Origin: Setaria digitata
Taxonomy: Eukaryota > Nematoda > Chromadorea > Rhabditida > Setariidae
Direction of reading: 5' to 3'
Length of the DNA: 64,000 nucleotides
Assembly (NCBI GenBank): GCA_003640385.1
Contig: RCAB01000015.1
Span: 248,001-312,000, forward strand
How positions within the stretch are numbered: position 1 is the first letter of the stretch; every line of letters begins with the position of its first letter. A program made the translations under genes and the position numbers. The notes under the pieces were generated by a model, which saw nothing but the letters and a program-made list of their open reading frames with translations, searched no databases and had not been told where the DNA came from. This document shows positions 39,838-60,900 of this stretch, one piece after another.

Positions 39838-40538
39838 ACGGACTTGGCACAAAAATTGTATTATAATCTATTGTCATCCACTCTCATTTTTTGATAATGA
39901 TGAATTTTCATATCAATTGTGCTGCGTTATCGGTTTATCTTTTTCAACTGATAATGAAATGACTGATAAGTTTTTGCAAAATAAAGCCATAACAGAGCAT
40001 TGCAAAAGCAGTATTATAACATTGGGGTAAAGGTAGAAAACAAAATTAATTTTTTGACAACATTTTAGTCATGAATTAATTAAATATTTGGAACAAACAA
40101 TTTAGTAAAATATTTCATTTTTTTCGGTTGTAAACTAACAAATACAAGTAAAATAAAAAAAAAACAATACCCCATACCTAAAATCACATTCTTTATAAAT
40201 TAAAAAGAAAAACGAACAAAATTTACTAAATCATTATCAGTAAATAAGTAAAATGGATAGAAAGTAATAGAAGGGAATAGTGGCGAAAATGAAATATGCT
40301 TGTAAAGTAACATTTTACTGAATAATTATTGTTATTTCGACTAAAAAAAACCATCAATAATAGTAAAAATTCCAATATTTCATTACTAATAAAATAATAA
40401 GTACCGCTTAATATTTAAATATCATTTCCAAACATTCTTTTTGCTTGCTTAAATAATTGAATTAATTGGTTTGCAAAGTTTTTTTTTGTTTAAAATGTGA
40501 ATTTAAAATTAATTAAATTTAAGCAGCGATGGGAGGGC
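39838..40538. other. Spacer between FLP exon and microRNA
   Basis: AT-rich sequence with no gene seen. It would contain the 3' end of the plus-strand FLP message and sequence downstream of the minus-strand microRNA hairpin. Confidence 0.5.
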
Positions 40539-40625
40539 TCAGAGCACAGGCATATGAAGAGAGCAACTCCATGACAGTTGCAAAATATGACTGTCAACAG
40601 ATGGCTCTCTTGGTCGTCTGCGCTC
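40539..40625 (-). ncRNA. mir-46: microRNA precursor, miR-46/47 family
   Basis: A minus-strand hairpin. The 3p arm (minus strand of 40555-40576) starts TGTCATGGAG and ends GCTCTCTTCA; it carries the seed GUCAUGG and matches C. elegans miR-46/47 as I remember them, with a U in place of the central C or G. The 5p arm (minus strand of about 40592-40613) starts AAGAGAGCC and ends GACAGT. The two arms pair at both ends (AGAGAGC and TGACAGT blocks) around an ATATTTTGCA-type loop, with an internal bulge and a lower stem extending to GCGCTC/GAGCAC. The sequence is more GC-rich and better conserved than its surroundings. The family appears restricted to nematodes. Confidence 0.9.
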
Positions 40626-41429
40626 ACCATTTTGGAACTCATTACCATAATTTTATTCTCAATTTTTTAATGGAAAAAAGGAAAATCAAATTTAAATAGA
40701 ATACGATAATACAGTAATCGATAAGTGAAGCATACATTTTGAGAAAATAGAAAAAGAAAAGAAATGAACAAGCAAAATTTTTTTAAATAATTAAAAAAGC
40801 TAGATAAAGATAAACTGATAAACTGATAATCATAAGAATGAGAGAAAAAAAAAGTTGCCCTACACAGTAATTAATTTCTTCTTGAGTAAAATTCTAGAAA
40901 TAAAACGATAATTAGTGAAAAGAAGAGCAAAAACTTCAAACTTAGCTTGTCAAATAAAATCATTTACCATCAAAACTGATTGTCCTTATGATAAATTATG
41001 GCAAATGAATTAAGTAAGAGCTCGTTAAAATTGTTCTTTAAGGTATCACAGTGGTAGTGCTATAACGGAACAAATTGTAAAAATTAAAATTGAATACAAA
41101 AAAATTATAAAAATTCAGAAGAACATATAAAAAATTTCGTGAGAAATTATTGTCGAAAACTAACATAGAAATGTGAAATTTCTTCAGCTATCATGACTAA
41201 ATCTTCTTTCTTTAAATTTCAAAAAGAAATTGAAAGTTATATATAAAAAAAATGACATTCTGGTACGGAATATAATTAGATTATGGAATCATTTAATCAA
41301 TTAATTAGCGGTAATTTCGAAAGTTTATCAAAAAAAATCTTTCTTTAAATTTCTCCAAATTGTTTATAAGATAAAATGAAAGATGGAAAAATTTTTAAGT
41401 TTAACAAAACGGAAATTGGTTAGGTGCAG

Positions 41430-42130
41430 CAGAACACTACAGCATAGAAATATGGAATGGATTTGTAACTGAAATAAAATAGAAATGGAATATAAATGAA
41501 GTGAAACAAAATAACTTAAAGTATGAAAGAATGGGACAGAAATAGAAGCAGACAGAACTAGAACGCATTTGAAAAGGAATGGAATGGAAATGGAATCGGA
41601 TAGAATTGAAACAGGATTGACATTCTTTCTATTTCCATTTTTTCTTCTTCAAATTGTTTCTTCCACATAGAGTGGGAGAAAATTAAATTAAGTGAAGTAG
41701 AATAAAATAGAACGGAATGGAATACGATTTTGGATAGAAATAGAAAAGAATTTTAAAAAAAGAACAAAGATAAGAACAGAAATAGAATCAGAAATTCTAT
41801 AAATAGGGAGAGAAATAAATGAAGTAGGAATTGAAATAGCAATTCTAAAAAGGACAGGAATTGGAAGAATTCAATTAGAAAGACAATAACGCAGAGAGAA
41901 ATCAAAATCGAGATCAAAATAAGAGCAGGAGTGGAAATGAAGCAGGCAGAGCAGAAGTAAGAATGAAATTAGAAATAGAAGTGGAAATAAAAGCAGGAAT
42001 TGAAATCAAGTAAAAAAAAAATCGAAATAGAATGAATGGAATAGCAATAGAGAGAAATATAAAGGGAATGGATATCGGAACTGAAATAGGAACATAAGTA
42101 GGGATAGATGATGGAATTAAAAATTGAAAC
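41430..42130 (+). repeat. Purine-rich GAAATA/GGAATG-type degenerate tract
   Basis: About 700 bp whose plus strand is dominated by purines, built from drifting short units such as GGAATGGAAATGGAAT and GAAATAGAA. Strand asymmetry is strong. I see no convincing open frame inside it. Confidence 0.7.
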
Positions 42131-42155
42131 TGAAATAAAAAAAAGAAATAGCATT

Positions 42156-42262
42156 ATGGCAATGAGTGTGAACGGTTCACCGAATAAACGTCTCTCTCCA
42201 AAACGAATTTTTCATAGTTTATTTGTGAAATTAACATCGGATAACCAACCTGACACAAACAA
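42156..42262 (+). CDS. Possible unassigned first coding exon
   Basis: An ATG opens 35 codons with coding-like composition (MAMSVNGSPNKRLSPKR..., then LFVKLTSDNQPD) directly after the purine-rich tract, and a usable donor (AA then GTATTG) ends it at 42262. I could not find a partner exon or recognise a family. It could be a chance open frame. Confidence 0.25.
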
Positions 42263-42627
42263 GTATTGTCATTTAATAGAAGTAAAAAAGACAGATAGAG
42301 AGAGAAAGAGGGAGAGAGGGACCGAGATGGGGGGAAGGAGAAAATAACTATAGAATTGTTTAATTAACAAACTATAGTTTAAATTTAGTTCGATTTCGAG
42401 TTCAAATTAGTTTCGTTTGGAGGAACCAACTGATCACTGATTCATTTTCGTGAAAATGCTCGCTCATCCATATTCCTTTTTATTGTTCATTGATTGGCTA
42501 CGATTTTATGATTTTGCTGACTGAAACTAGTAAATTATAATCATTATCATCATCACCATCACAATTATCATCATCAGAAATATCACTATTGTTACTTACT
42601 AAATTATATATCCTTTCTATTTCTCTT

Positions 42628-42630
<3 letters not shown>

Positions 42631-42676
<46 letters not shown>
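42631..42676 (+). repeat. CT microsatellite
   Basis: About 23 CT dinucleotides with one interruption (CTCTGTCT). Confidence 0.9.
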
Positions 42677-43174
42677 TTAATTAGTTCTGCTTATTAGGAG
42701 GGTAGAAAAAAAAAATTAAATTAACCAATATCAAATGGCTGTTATTATCATTCATCATAAAAAAAAAAGAAACACAATTTTTTTTTCACTTTTTTCTCTT
42801 TAATAGAGGAAAGATATTAATCTGCAGTTATACCGTAAAAGAGTTGTGTATTACCTTCAATTAAAAGTAGGTACGATAGGTATGGTAATAAATGATAATA
42901 TACGATCGATCATCTTTTAAGTTCATTTTATTTCGTTCTTTCTTCCTTTTCTATTTTTGGCTTTTTTTCTTTAAATAAAAAAATTTCACTTTCTTTTATA
43001 GACAAAATTTTGAAAAGATATTATTAAGTTAGGCTATTAAGCTAAGTGAAATTTTAAATTAAATATACTTACTTGAAGTGATTTTTTTTGGTTGTTGCTA
43101 AAAATTTTTGATTTAACCCTTATTTTGTATACTTTTATTTTTATTCCTTATTTTTTACAAAAAAGAATTCAACG

Positions 43175-43640
43175 CAGCATCTATTGCAAATGCAAGGATG
43201 AGGTAACTTTGATAAGAATACATGGATAACGCAACTTTGTCGAAAACACAAGGATAAGGCAACTTTGTAAGGAATTAAAATCAACTAAGATTTGCCGAAA
43301 ATGCAAATCAACATAAGAAATTCACTGGAATGAAAATTATTGTGAAATTCGTCGAGAATGCAGATAATTTTAGACTTTTCGAGGATATAAAATTTTTGCA
43401 AAGTTTTGTCAGGAATGCGCAAGTCAAGTTGTGACAAATTTATATTAACTAAAGATCAATGTGGAATTTGCAAAACTTCTGTCGAGAATATAAATGTCAG
43501 CATAGGTTTGTGGGGAAAGGAAAGATGAGGAGCAAAAGTAACTGGGGAACTTATTAGGAATGGAAACCTTGACACTTGCAGAATATATTAATGAATCAGG
43601 TCTTCATAAAGTTTATCGAGAATGCATTTTAGGATTTGTG
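43175..43640 (+). repeat. Degenerate dispersed/tandem repeat with GCAACTTTGT core
   Basis: Repeated variants of AACTTTGT, GAAAATGCAA/GAGAATGCA and AAGGATAAGG occur at spacings of roughly 30-45 bp, clearest between 43190 and 43270 and decaying rightwards. No long open frame accompanies it. Confidence 0.5.
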
Positions 43641-46423
43641 GTGGATTGATGCTAATATAATGGTCGTATAGTGACAACAGCATCAGTAGCGTGAAGTCTT
43701 TTCAAGTAGAAATGATTCGAATAATTAGCTACTTTCAAATTAGGCCAAGAAAAGAGGATTGCACATGAATCGTAAAGAAAATTTCATTAACGCAAATGTT
43801 CTTACTGTAAGGTGAGGGTGCACATTTATGTTGTATAGGAAATTAATCAAAATTAAAATGGTTTTTAAAATATTTAATTGAGAAAATGATTAAAAACGAT
43901 TAAATGGATTGAAGCTATCCTAATTAATTTAGCGCACAAAATTTGAAAACAATTATTCAACTGATTTAAGCTCTAAATGAACGTTTTCTTATCAATTTTT
44001 TTAGGAAAATGGAGAAAAAAAATGATTAAGCTGATTTCAATCATTTAAAATAAAGTGGCAAAATTTCCGAACCTAAGTCTTTAAACGGGAGAAAAATTCA
44101 TTTCCATGTCTTGTTTTTATTTTAATAGTAATCAGAATTGATTCCTTTAATACGAAATTTTTTTCGTATTAAAATTATGAGATGAACTTTTCGCTAGCAT
44201 GGAATCCAGTTTTATAACACTTGGTATTTTATTATATCGAATTTTCAATTTTTGGAAGAATAAGCCATCTTTCTTCCTCTACCAAATTAGTATTATTAAG
44301 GTAAGATTCAATTTTTACCTCAGGAAATAATCTTTTTTTTTTTTTTTTTCAAAAGCCTTCTAAAGCAAGCTGTCGTGGCTTCTACTCAGCAGCATTTCTA
44401 AATCCCTTGCAAGAGTTTCAGTTGAAGCATATTTTTTTTTGATATTGCTATTTTTATATAAAAGCTGCTTAATCTTTGATCATATTTTTGTTAAAATAAA
44501 GGCATAAAAAAGGAGTTCTTGCTAGTAAAATCATATGGTTCATGTAATTCGTAGAGTTGCAGTAATTAATCCATTTAACAGAAAGCAATAAAATTGTATC
44601 GGAAGAGAATCTTACAGCTCAATTAGTTGCAGTCATCAAAATTGCTCCAACCTTCTCCCTTCCAAGTCGTTTCTTTCTTTTCACTCTAATATTTTCAAAT
44701 TAACAATCAGCATTTATAAGAACAAGTTCAAATTATCATAAATGGACCGTCTTGATTATTTAAATTATCATGAATTGGCAAAACAAAACAGTTTTAACAT
44801 TTGGTAAATCGAAACTCCAAGCTTTCAGGATATTATAAAAAAGAAATTATGCATTCACAAGAAATATTATTGTCGAAATAAATCAATAACAAATTTATGA
44901 ATTGACAGTACCTGTGTGATTCAGTAATATAAAATGAATTTTCATTTTTCTGCACATTCATTTCCTCCGTCTTACTGTAAATGACGATGACGATGAGAAA
45001 AAAAAGACTAATATATTTAAAATTTATTAATACGTTGGAATGATGATGAGCATGTACAAACCAGAATTGCCAATGAAACAAAAGAAAAAAAAAAAAAGTT
45101 TTACAGAAGGGGAAAAGAAAAAAGAACGTCAAATTGATAAATTCTGAAAATTTTAATAATTTCAGTAAAATGGGAGTATAGGATGAGGCGTGGAAAATGA
45201 ACTGAACTAACACATATAATAATAATTAGGTGTGCTGCCTTAAAAAGGAAAAAACGGTACTGTACAGGACGAAGTAAACATGGAAAAAGGAAAAAGAAAT
45301 TAATAGTTACAAAAGATTTAGCTAAAGCGTGAATTAAAAGTTGGAAATGGAAGGAAAAAGCAAAAGTGGAAGAGAGAGGTTAATCTGCAAAAATGGACAA
45401 CATAATTCAGTTATGTGCATTACTTAGATTATGGAGAACTTATAACAAAAGAATTTTTACTTTCCATTTCACTTTTCATAACTGTACGTAAAGAAGTGAT
45501 TGTTTTTCAGAGCCATAAAAAGAATCTAAAGGATGAGGTACAATAAAAAAAAAAAAATTCCCAAAACCGAAACATTTGGTGGGCTATGTGGTCAACATAT
45601 TAAACCGTAATAACAATGATCATACTGATAATAATATTTTGTGGCACTAATAAACAAATAAGGCACACATAAATATATATATATATATATAATACATTTT
45701 TTTTTGTTAGGGTGCGCACCGGTTCCTTTATATACGATAAATTATATAGAAATAAAGGAATAGGAAAAAGAAAAAAAAAGCTTGCAGATGATAAATTAAT
45801 ACATTATAGCATTGGACGCAAAAACCTGATAACTGAAACGTGCTAAACTCAAATTACCTATTAAATTCCAAGGTACAATCTAAAATACTTGTATAAAATG
45901 AACATTCAGAATGTCAAAGATGAAATACCGAAAATAATAAGCTTATGGACGTGAAAGCACCAGGTGTGAATAGAAAGCGAACGGGAAACTTTGCTAGTTC
46001 AATCAATGATACTTCGGCAGTGTACAGAGCAAGCATTTACAGGGCCCCAACTGAAGCATTAGTTATCATTTAAAGGAAGATGCTGATAATTCACCAGCAA
46101 CAGCAATTACAGTTGCAATCGTTCGGCCTTGAAATCTGCAGGAAAAGACTATCAAACAAAGAATGATCAGAAGGCTAGGGCCGAGGCCAAGATGGCACAT
46201 TCATTCGAGTGGCAAAACTTTCGGATACCATTTATAAAGAATAAAAAAAAATCAAGCAATTTCATTCATATCTGACCAGATTTCAGAGATTTGGAAAAAG
46301 AAAAAATGACAAAACGGCCATGAACCGAGACCAACCCTAAACCACTTGATACAGCTAGTACATTAGTAAAAGGAGGTAGCTGATAATATGAGATCTTATA
46401 TTTTCCAAAAAATCATTTTGCAG

Positions 46424-46672
46424 CCAATCTATAGTGCCGTCAAGCTGGATGTTCAACTGGATGCCAACAAGGCGGAATTCAACCAGCATCTAAAAGTTTT
46501 GAACGACGTGCAAAAGATGAAAACCAGACATAATTCCAGACATCAAACATCTAAATCAAAACTGCTAAGAAACAGTTTAATGAGTTCGCTCGAACAAGAT
46601 CATTCACTCACAGAGAACTGGGTGAATAGCTCACACATGGCACAAAATGAAGGAAATGATAAGAAATATGCA
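46424..46672 (+). CDS. Unassigned candidate coding exon, 83 codons
   Basis: A 249-bp open segment bounded by a strong acceptor (ATTTTGCAG ending 46423) and a perfect donor (GCA then GTAAGT at 46673), phase 0 at both ends. It encodes a hydrophilic Lys/Asn/Ser-rich peptide beginning PIYSAVKLDVQLDANK and ending GNDKKYA. About 350 bp upstream, 45945-46073 is a short open frame, MDVKAPGVNRKRTG..., also with coding-like codons. No partner exons or family were identified. It lies immediately beyond the 3' end of the minus-strand TAO kinase, so it might be an overlapping or nested gene, a decayed gene or chance. Confidence 0.35.
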
Positions 46673-46996
46673 GTAAGTAGAGCAGCTAATTTAAAATGTT
46701 AAAATAATTTAAAAGCGACAATATAGTCAGAGTAGCATTTATGCCAATGCATAAATAACAGAACCTTATCACCTGTTTTCAACAATGGGTAAATTTAGCA
46801 CTAATCAAAAAGAAAAGAGTGAATGTGCTCGATATGAACAGGAATTCCTTAATTCCATGATAATGTATTGAAGACTAGTATGCCTTCACAGTATTATTAT
46901 TAAATAAAAAAAAAAAAAACTCAAAAAGCCTAACTCATAAACATACGTCCATTACAAATGTCTTACAACAAAAATATTCCGTATAAATGAAGTAGC

Positions 46997-53738
<6,742 letters not shown>

Positions 53739-54381
53739 CACCAACTGTTTAATACCCGAAATCCATAGGAGTTTCGTAGAACTTGTCGGATAAAAAATAC
53801 GAACTAGAAAATTGTGAACTGCAACCAGAACAACTAGACCTGAAATTTCACAAATTCCAAATTACAATTTCATTGGGATATGCCAGACATTCCGTATATG
53901 CTCATCTTTTTATGACATATAAAACTAAGAAACACATAAATAGACGAATAAATACAAGTGCATGTAAGAACACACGGAATTCATTTAAGCTTTACCCGTT
54001 CGTGACTATCGTATACTGACTCATCGAATCCGAATTTTGAATACTAATTGTTCGTCACGCGGCATCTTTTCCAACGAGCAACACATTGAGATCTGTCAGT
54101 GAAGTGGGGGGGGGGGGGGGGGGGNATTCCACAGATCTGGAGGGTCACGGAGAAGTTTGGAGGGAGGACTGTTTACTTTTTTATGCTTAGTAATTTCTTG
54201 TTAAATAACTGTCCACTTTTGTTTTTTCTAAATAAAGTACTTGAACGAGACCCGCAGACTTATTATTTATATAGTACTGATTTAGTTTTTATTGGTGAAA
54301 TTGTTTGTACCAGCTCTTTATTGTACTGAATTAGTTTATGCTTATCTGATGGTTGTAGCTAGTCTTGATTTGCAGAAAAAT
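53739..54381. promoter_or_regulatory. Divergent intergenic region, TAO kinase / Rpt6
   Basis: A 643-bp spacer between two divergent start codons, expected to contain both promoters. On the Rpt6 side a TTTGCAG acceptor ends at 54375, six bases before the ATG, and fits trans-splicing. The spacer includes a 19-G run ending in an N (54106-54125), so part of the sequence may be missing. Confidence 0.55.
54106..54125 (+). repeat. 19-G homopolymer ending in an N (assembly gap)
   Basis: Nineteen consecutive G at 54106-54124 followed by a lone N at 54125. No duplicated flank is visible, unlike the other two N joins. The run is the same length as the one at 10910-10928. Confidence 0.9.
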
Positions 54382-57309
<2,928 letters not shown>

Positions 57310-57952
57310 TCCTCCCTCATTTGACTGTTTATGCTTGGACAGTGGTCAGGGATATATGTTTGCACCTAAATGCTGATGAGATATTTTCGTGTCATTGCAG
57401 CTGGAAATATTTTCTGTAGTTTAAATCTTAGTCGAATTAATTCTTACCTATTACTGCTCTTCACAATTTCCGGTTCGGTTATCCCTGAAGTGAGAATACT
57501 TTTTGGGGTCAGTCATCCGTAGAATCAATAGCACACGGTGCTGGGTTCATATGTGCTGCATCATCAAAAAATTTTCGAACATTGTAGTTGTATAATTATT
57601 TGAATAAAGTTTTTATTACACGTGACAGCGTTTCTTCGACAGGCTGCATCCACTGCTTTACACAGTAGAGTAGTTCTTGTTGTGTATTCGCTTTTTTTTT
57701 TTTTTCTCTTTGCAGAGATCTTAAGCTTTATTGTCGGCCTTTATTTTTGGTAATCGTATTCATCAAATAACTGGCGATTAGTGCCAATATCTCTGATAGT
57801 TTGCTTGATACTCTTCATACCATGGGATTGTGACATTTACTATATCCATATCGATTGATATATTTTGTGCTTATATGCTAAAGAAGACTGAATATTTCTA
57901 GGGTTATCGTCATTTATTGGATAGTGGGTAGTAATTGGCATGCATTGTTCGT
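57310..57952 (+). promoter_or_regulatory. Intercistronic region Rpt6 to KMT2C/D-like gene
   Basis: It contains the Rpt6 3' UTR with AATAAA (57603-57608). A TTTCTAG acceptor ending at 57901 lies 51 bp before the proposed start of the next gene on the same strand. The poly(A)-signal-to-acceptor distance (about 290 bp) is close to that seen between Nup54 and the helicase, so a second operon is possible. Confidence 0.5.
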
Positions 57953-60900
57953 ATGAACTCATCAAGCCTTACTTGCTCACTTTGTACTCGTCCAATTATA
58001 TCAACTAGCAATGTGCGATCATGCAGTTCGTGCAGAAAGTGAGCGTCACTGTTTTTTTTTTTTTCTCAGCTAGAACATTTTGTGAAAGTTGGGTAAATGA
58101 TTTTGCAGAGCGTTTTATATCGCTTGCAATAATATGAAGCAGTCTGAGTAAATGCCATTTTGTTCATCCGCCTATGAGTTTTATCATTATTAATATGACA
58201 GTAACATCAAAATTTCAGCTACATAGTAGCACTAAAAATTAATCTTTCAGGTTCACGCATTCGGATTGTGATTCCGACTCATTAAGTGCAAATACGTTGG
58301 AAACAGAATATGTTTGTCCAACATGCCGTAATTCACCCTTAGTAGCGGATGCCATGATGACTTCGGCTGGGAATAGTTCTATTGCGGCATCACCGACCTC
58401 TATTTCCACTCATGATGAAGCATCACGTAGCATCCCTCTTGACAACTCGTACTGCGTAGATTCACCTTCCAATAGAAATAGTCCGTTAATGTCACTGTCG
58501 CAGTTGGATACTTTTGGTGACTTTTTCAACATGCATCATTCTGCAGGTCAAATATTTCTAAAATGCATTATTTGAAGTAATGTTAATTTCTTTAAGGAAA
58601 GTAATTATGAAATCTCCTTATCGCTGATTTAGAATCAGTGTGGGTATGAAACCATCCATTGAAGTTCGTTAGCATCATTTACGAGTTGAATATATCATAA
58701 CCAGAATGTTTGGGAGAGAAATGTTTCCTGATTAAAAAGTTCCATATCAAAAATAAATGTCAGTATTATTTGAATTGTAGGACAAGTTCCATCAATGTCT
58801 CCTTCTGGATCTACCGCATTAAGTGGACCGGTTTCTTCATGCCGAGCTTCACCTGGTTCATTTCCTGAATTTAGTAACAGTGGTGACACAACTGATGAGT
58901 TACGATTCAGTTCCAGGTTAGGGTTTTAAGAACTTAAGAACTTTCATTTCATATCAAATATAGCTCAAGTTACAAAGCGTGCCTGCAGTGTTTTTTCAAG
59001 AGACAGAAGATGATGGGTTCCCTTCATTGTTCAAACATTTTCAGACGAGAGCGAAGTGATAATTCTTACACCTTCAGCCGAACATCACGTGGTGGTGGAG
59101 TTAAAAAGCCATATGGTCGTGGAGTAACACCGAGAACACGTTCACTTGGTGGAGTAGGTGATTTCACCGAAGTGACTCATTCTCATCGGGGAAAACGTGG
59201 TGGCCGAGGTGGTAATAAGAATGGGCGAGGGCGTCGACCAAGGTTGCGCTTTCAATAAGTTGATGGTCAGAAGTTTTCTGCGAGGCCTAGGGAACTAGCT
59301 TGAGCGAAATTGCGTGGGAGTTTGTAATTTCTAATTGTTTGGAAAACTTTATTATGAAATATTATTATCAAAGTCCTTCCATACAGTACACAATTCCATT
59401 ATTAATATATTTATATAGAGGTGGTAAAACGTCGGCAATGTTGGCAATGGTTAATGCGGCAGCAGCAAATCGAGATGCAGATCAAGAAAGTTCAGAAATG
59501 GATGATGCTCGTCATCGTATGGAAGAGAATGATTACATCAGAACAGTTGTTGTAACGTGTGCTGACAACTCTTATTTCTTACAAATGCCTTTATGCTTAA
59601 TTTGTGGCAGTATTGGAAAAGATATTGAAGGAACGATGGTTACGTGCGTGACCTGCTCACAGAGTTATCATACGTATTGTGTCGGACTTCATGACAAAGT
59701 ATGACTCTTCATTTCACTTCATCTTTATGTCCCAGTTTCTACCATGCTATATTTTTGATTGTTTGGATTTATATCGGATTTATATCACATTCAGCAGACT
59801 GAAGTTGAGGAATTAGTGGATATTGGACGCTTTTTTACAACAGATTCTTCTACTGTCCCATTCATCACAGTTTCCAAAATTATTTTTCTAATCGAAGGAC
59901 ATTTTGTACTTTTTTGCATGGATGCATTGATGATCTTGAATGTAGTAGTTAAAGAGCTTGTTGATGCTGTTTTTTCTTAAGGAAATGGATTTTTGTGATA
60001 TAAAATTTTATTTTTTTAGCTCAATGCAACAATAGTAAAAAGAGGATGGCGTTGTTTGGACTGCACTGTTTGTGAAGGGTGTGGCGATGGGCATGACGAA
60101 TCTAATTTGATTCTTTGCGATGAATGTGACATTTCATACCATACCTATTGTTTGGAGCCACCTCTTGAACGAATTCCACATGGGCCGTGGCGGTGTAAAT
60201 GGTACCTTTATCAAACGCTTTGAAATCCCGTGAAAGCTTTTTGCGATGATATGTTTTGATGACAACTATAGTCCTACATCGAAATAACCACTTTGCAGGT
60301 GTTCAGCTTGTCGACGTTGTGGGAAACAAATATCCAACATTGCTGATAATCAACGTTTCTGTGAAGCATGTTTTACCCTTCGAAAGTGTCCCAAGTGTCT
60401 GCGGTTTTACGAAATTGGTGACAGTATCATTAAGTGTCAGCATTGCGCAAGGTTTTTTTTTTTTTTTTTTTTTCATAAATCGCATTTTATATTCCGTTGT
60501 GGAAATCTTCTTATCGAAAACCTAAACCTAGCTTTTAGTACGAAGCTTCCTTTATTGTTTTCCCTGAATTGTTTAAATGGAGCTTAAATAAAATTTCTGT
60601 TGGTTAAGAATGGATTAGTCAAAATTATATCCAAGCTGAAATTTCCTGTTACCAAACCCGTTTGGTTATATTTAGGTGGTTGCATGGTAAATGTGAAGAG
60701 TTGTATGGTGACGAGATGTTTGAAACTGCATCCGAAAATGGTTTCCGCTGCTCATTATGCCGGCCACAAGGTAACGCAGCTAGTGATGCTTTCAATGTTT
60801 TGGTTTGCGATAATGTAACAATGAACAAATGCGCACTCGAATTATTGCATTTACGTTGTGGTGGAGCACTCTTTCGGTATCCTAGCACCGCTGATTCCGT

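Larger units (their letters stand above)
40626..46996. other. Gene-poor region downstream of the TAO kinase
   Basis: Mostly AT-rich, with no recognised gene. It holds a purine-rich tract (41430-42130), a coding-like segment (42156-42262), a CT microsatellite (42631-42676), a degenerate repeat (43175-43640), an AT microsatellite (about 45677-45692) and a stretch of more balanced composition with coding-like segments (45945-46672). The minus-strand TAO 3' UTR must begin just left of 46997. Confidence 0.5.

Noticed and set aside
44833..45213. 126-codon open frame on the minus strand
   Set aside because: It is Phe/Leu/Ile-rich low-complexity translation of AT-rich DNA, with poly-A/T runs and no splice or start context, so it is chance.
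46095..46145. Short plus-strand reading ATAITVAIVRP, reminiscent of a kinesin motor start
   Set aside because: It stops immediately after the motif, lacks the P-loop region downstream and is too short to support a kinesin.
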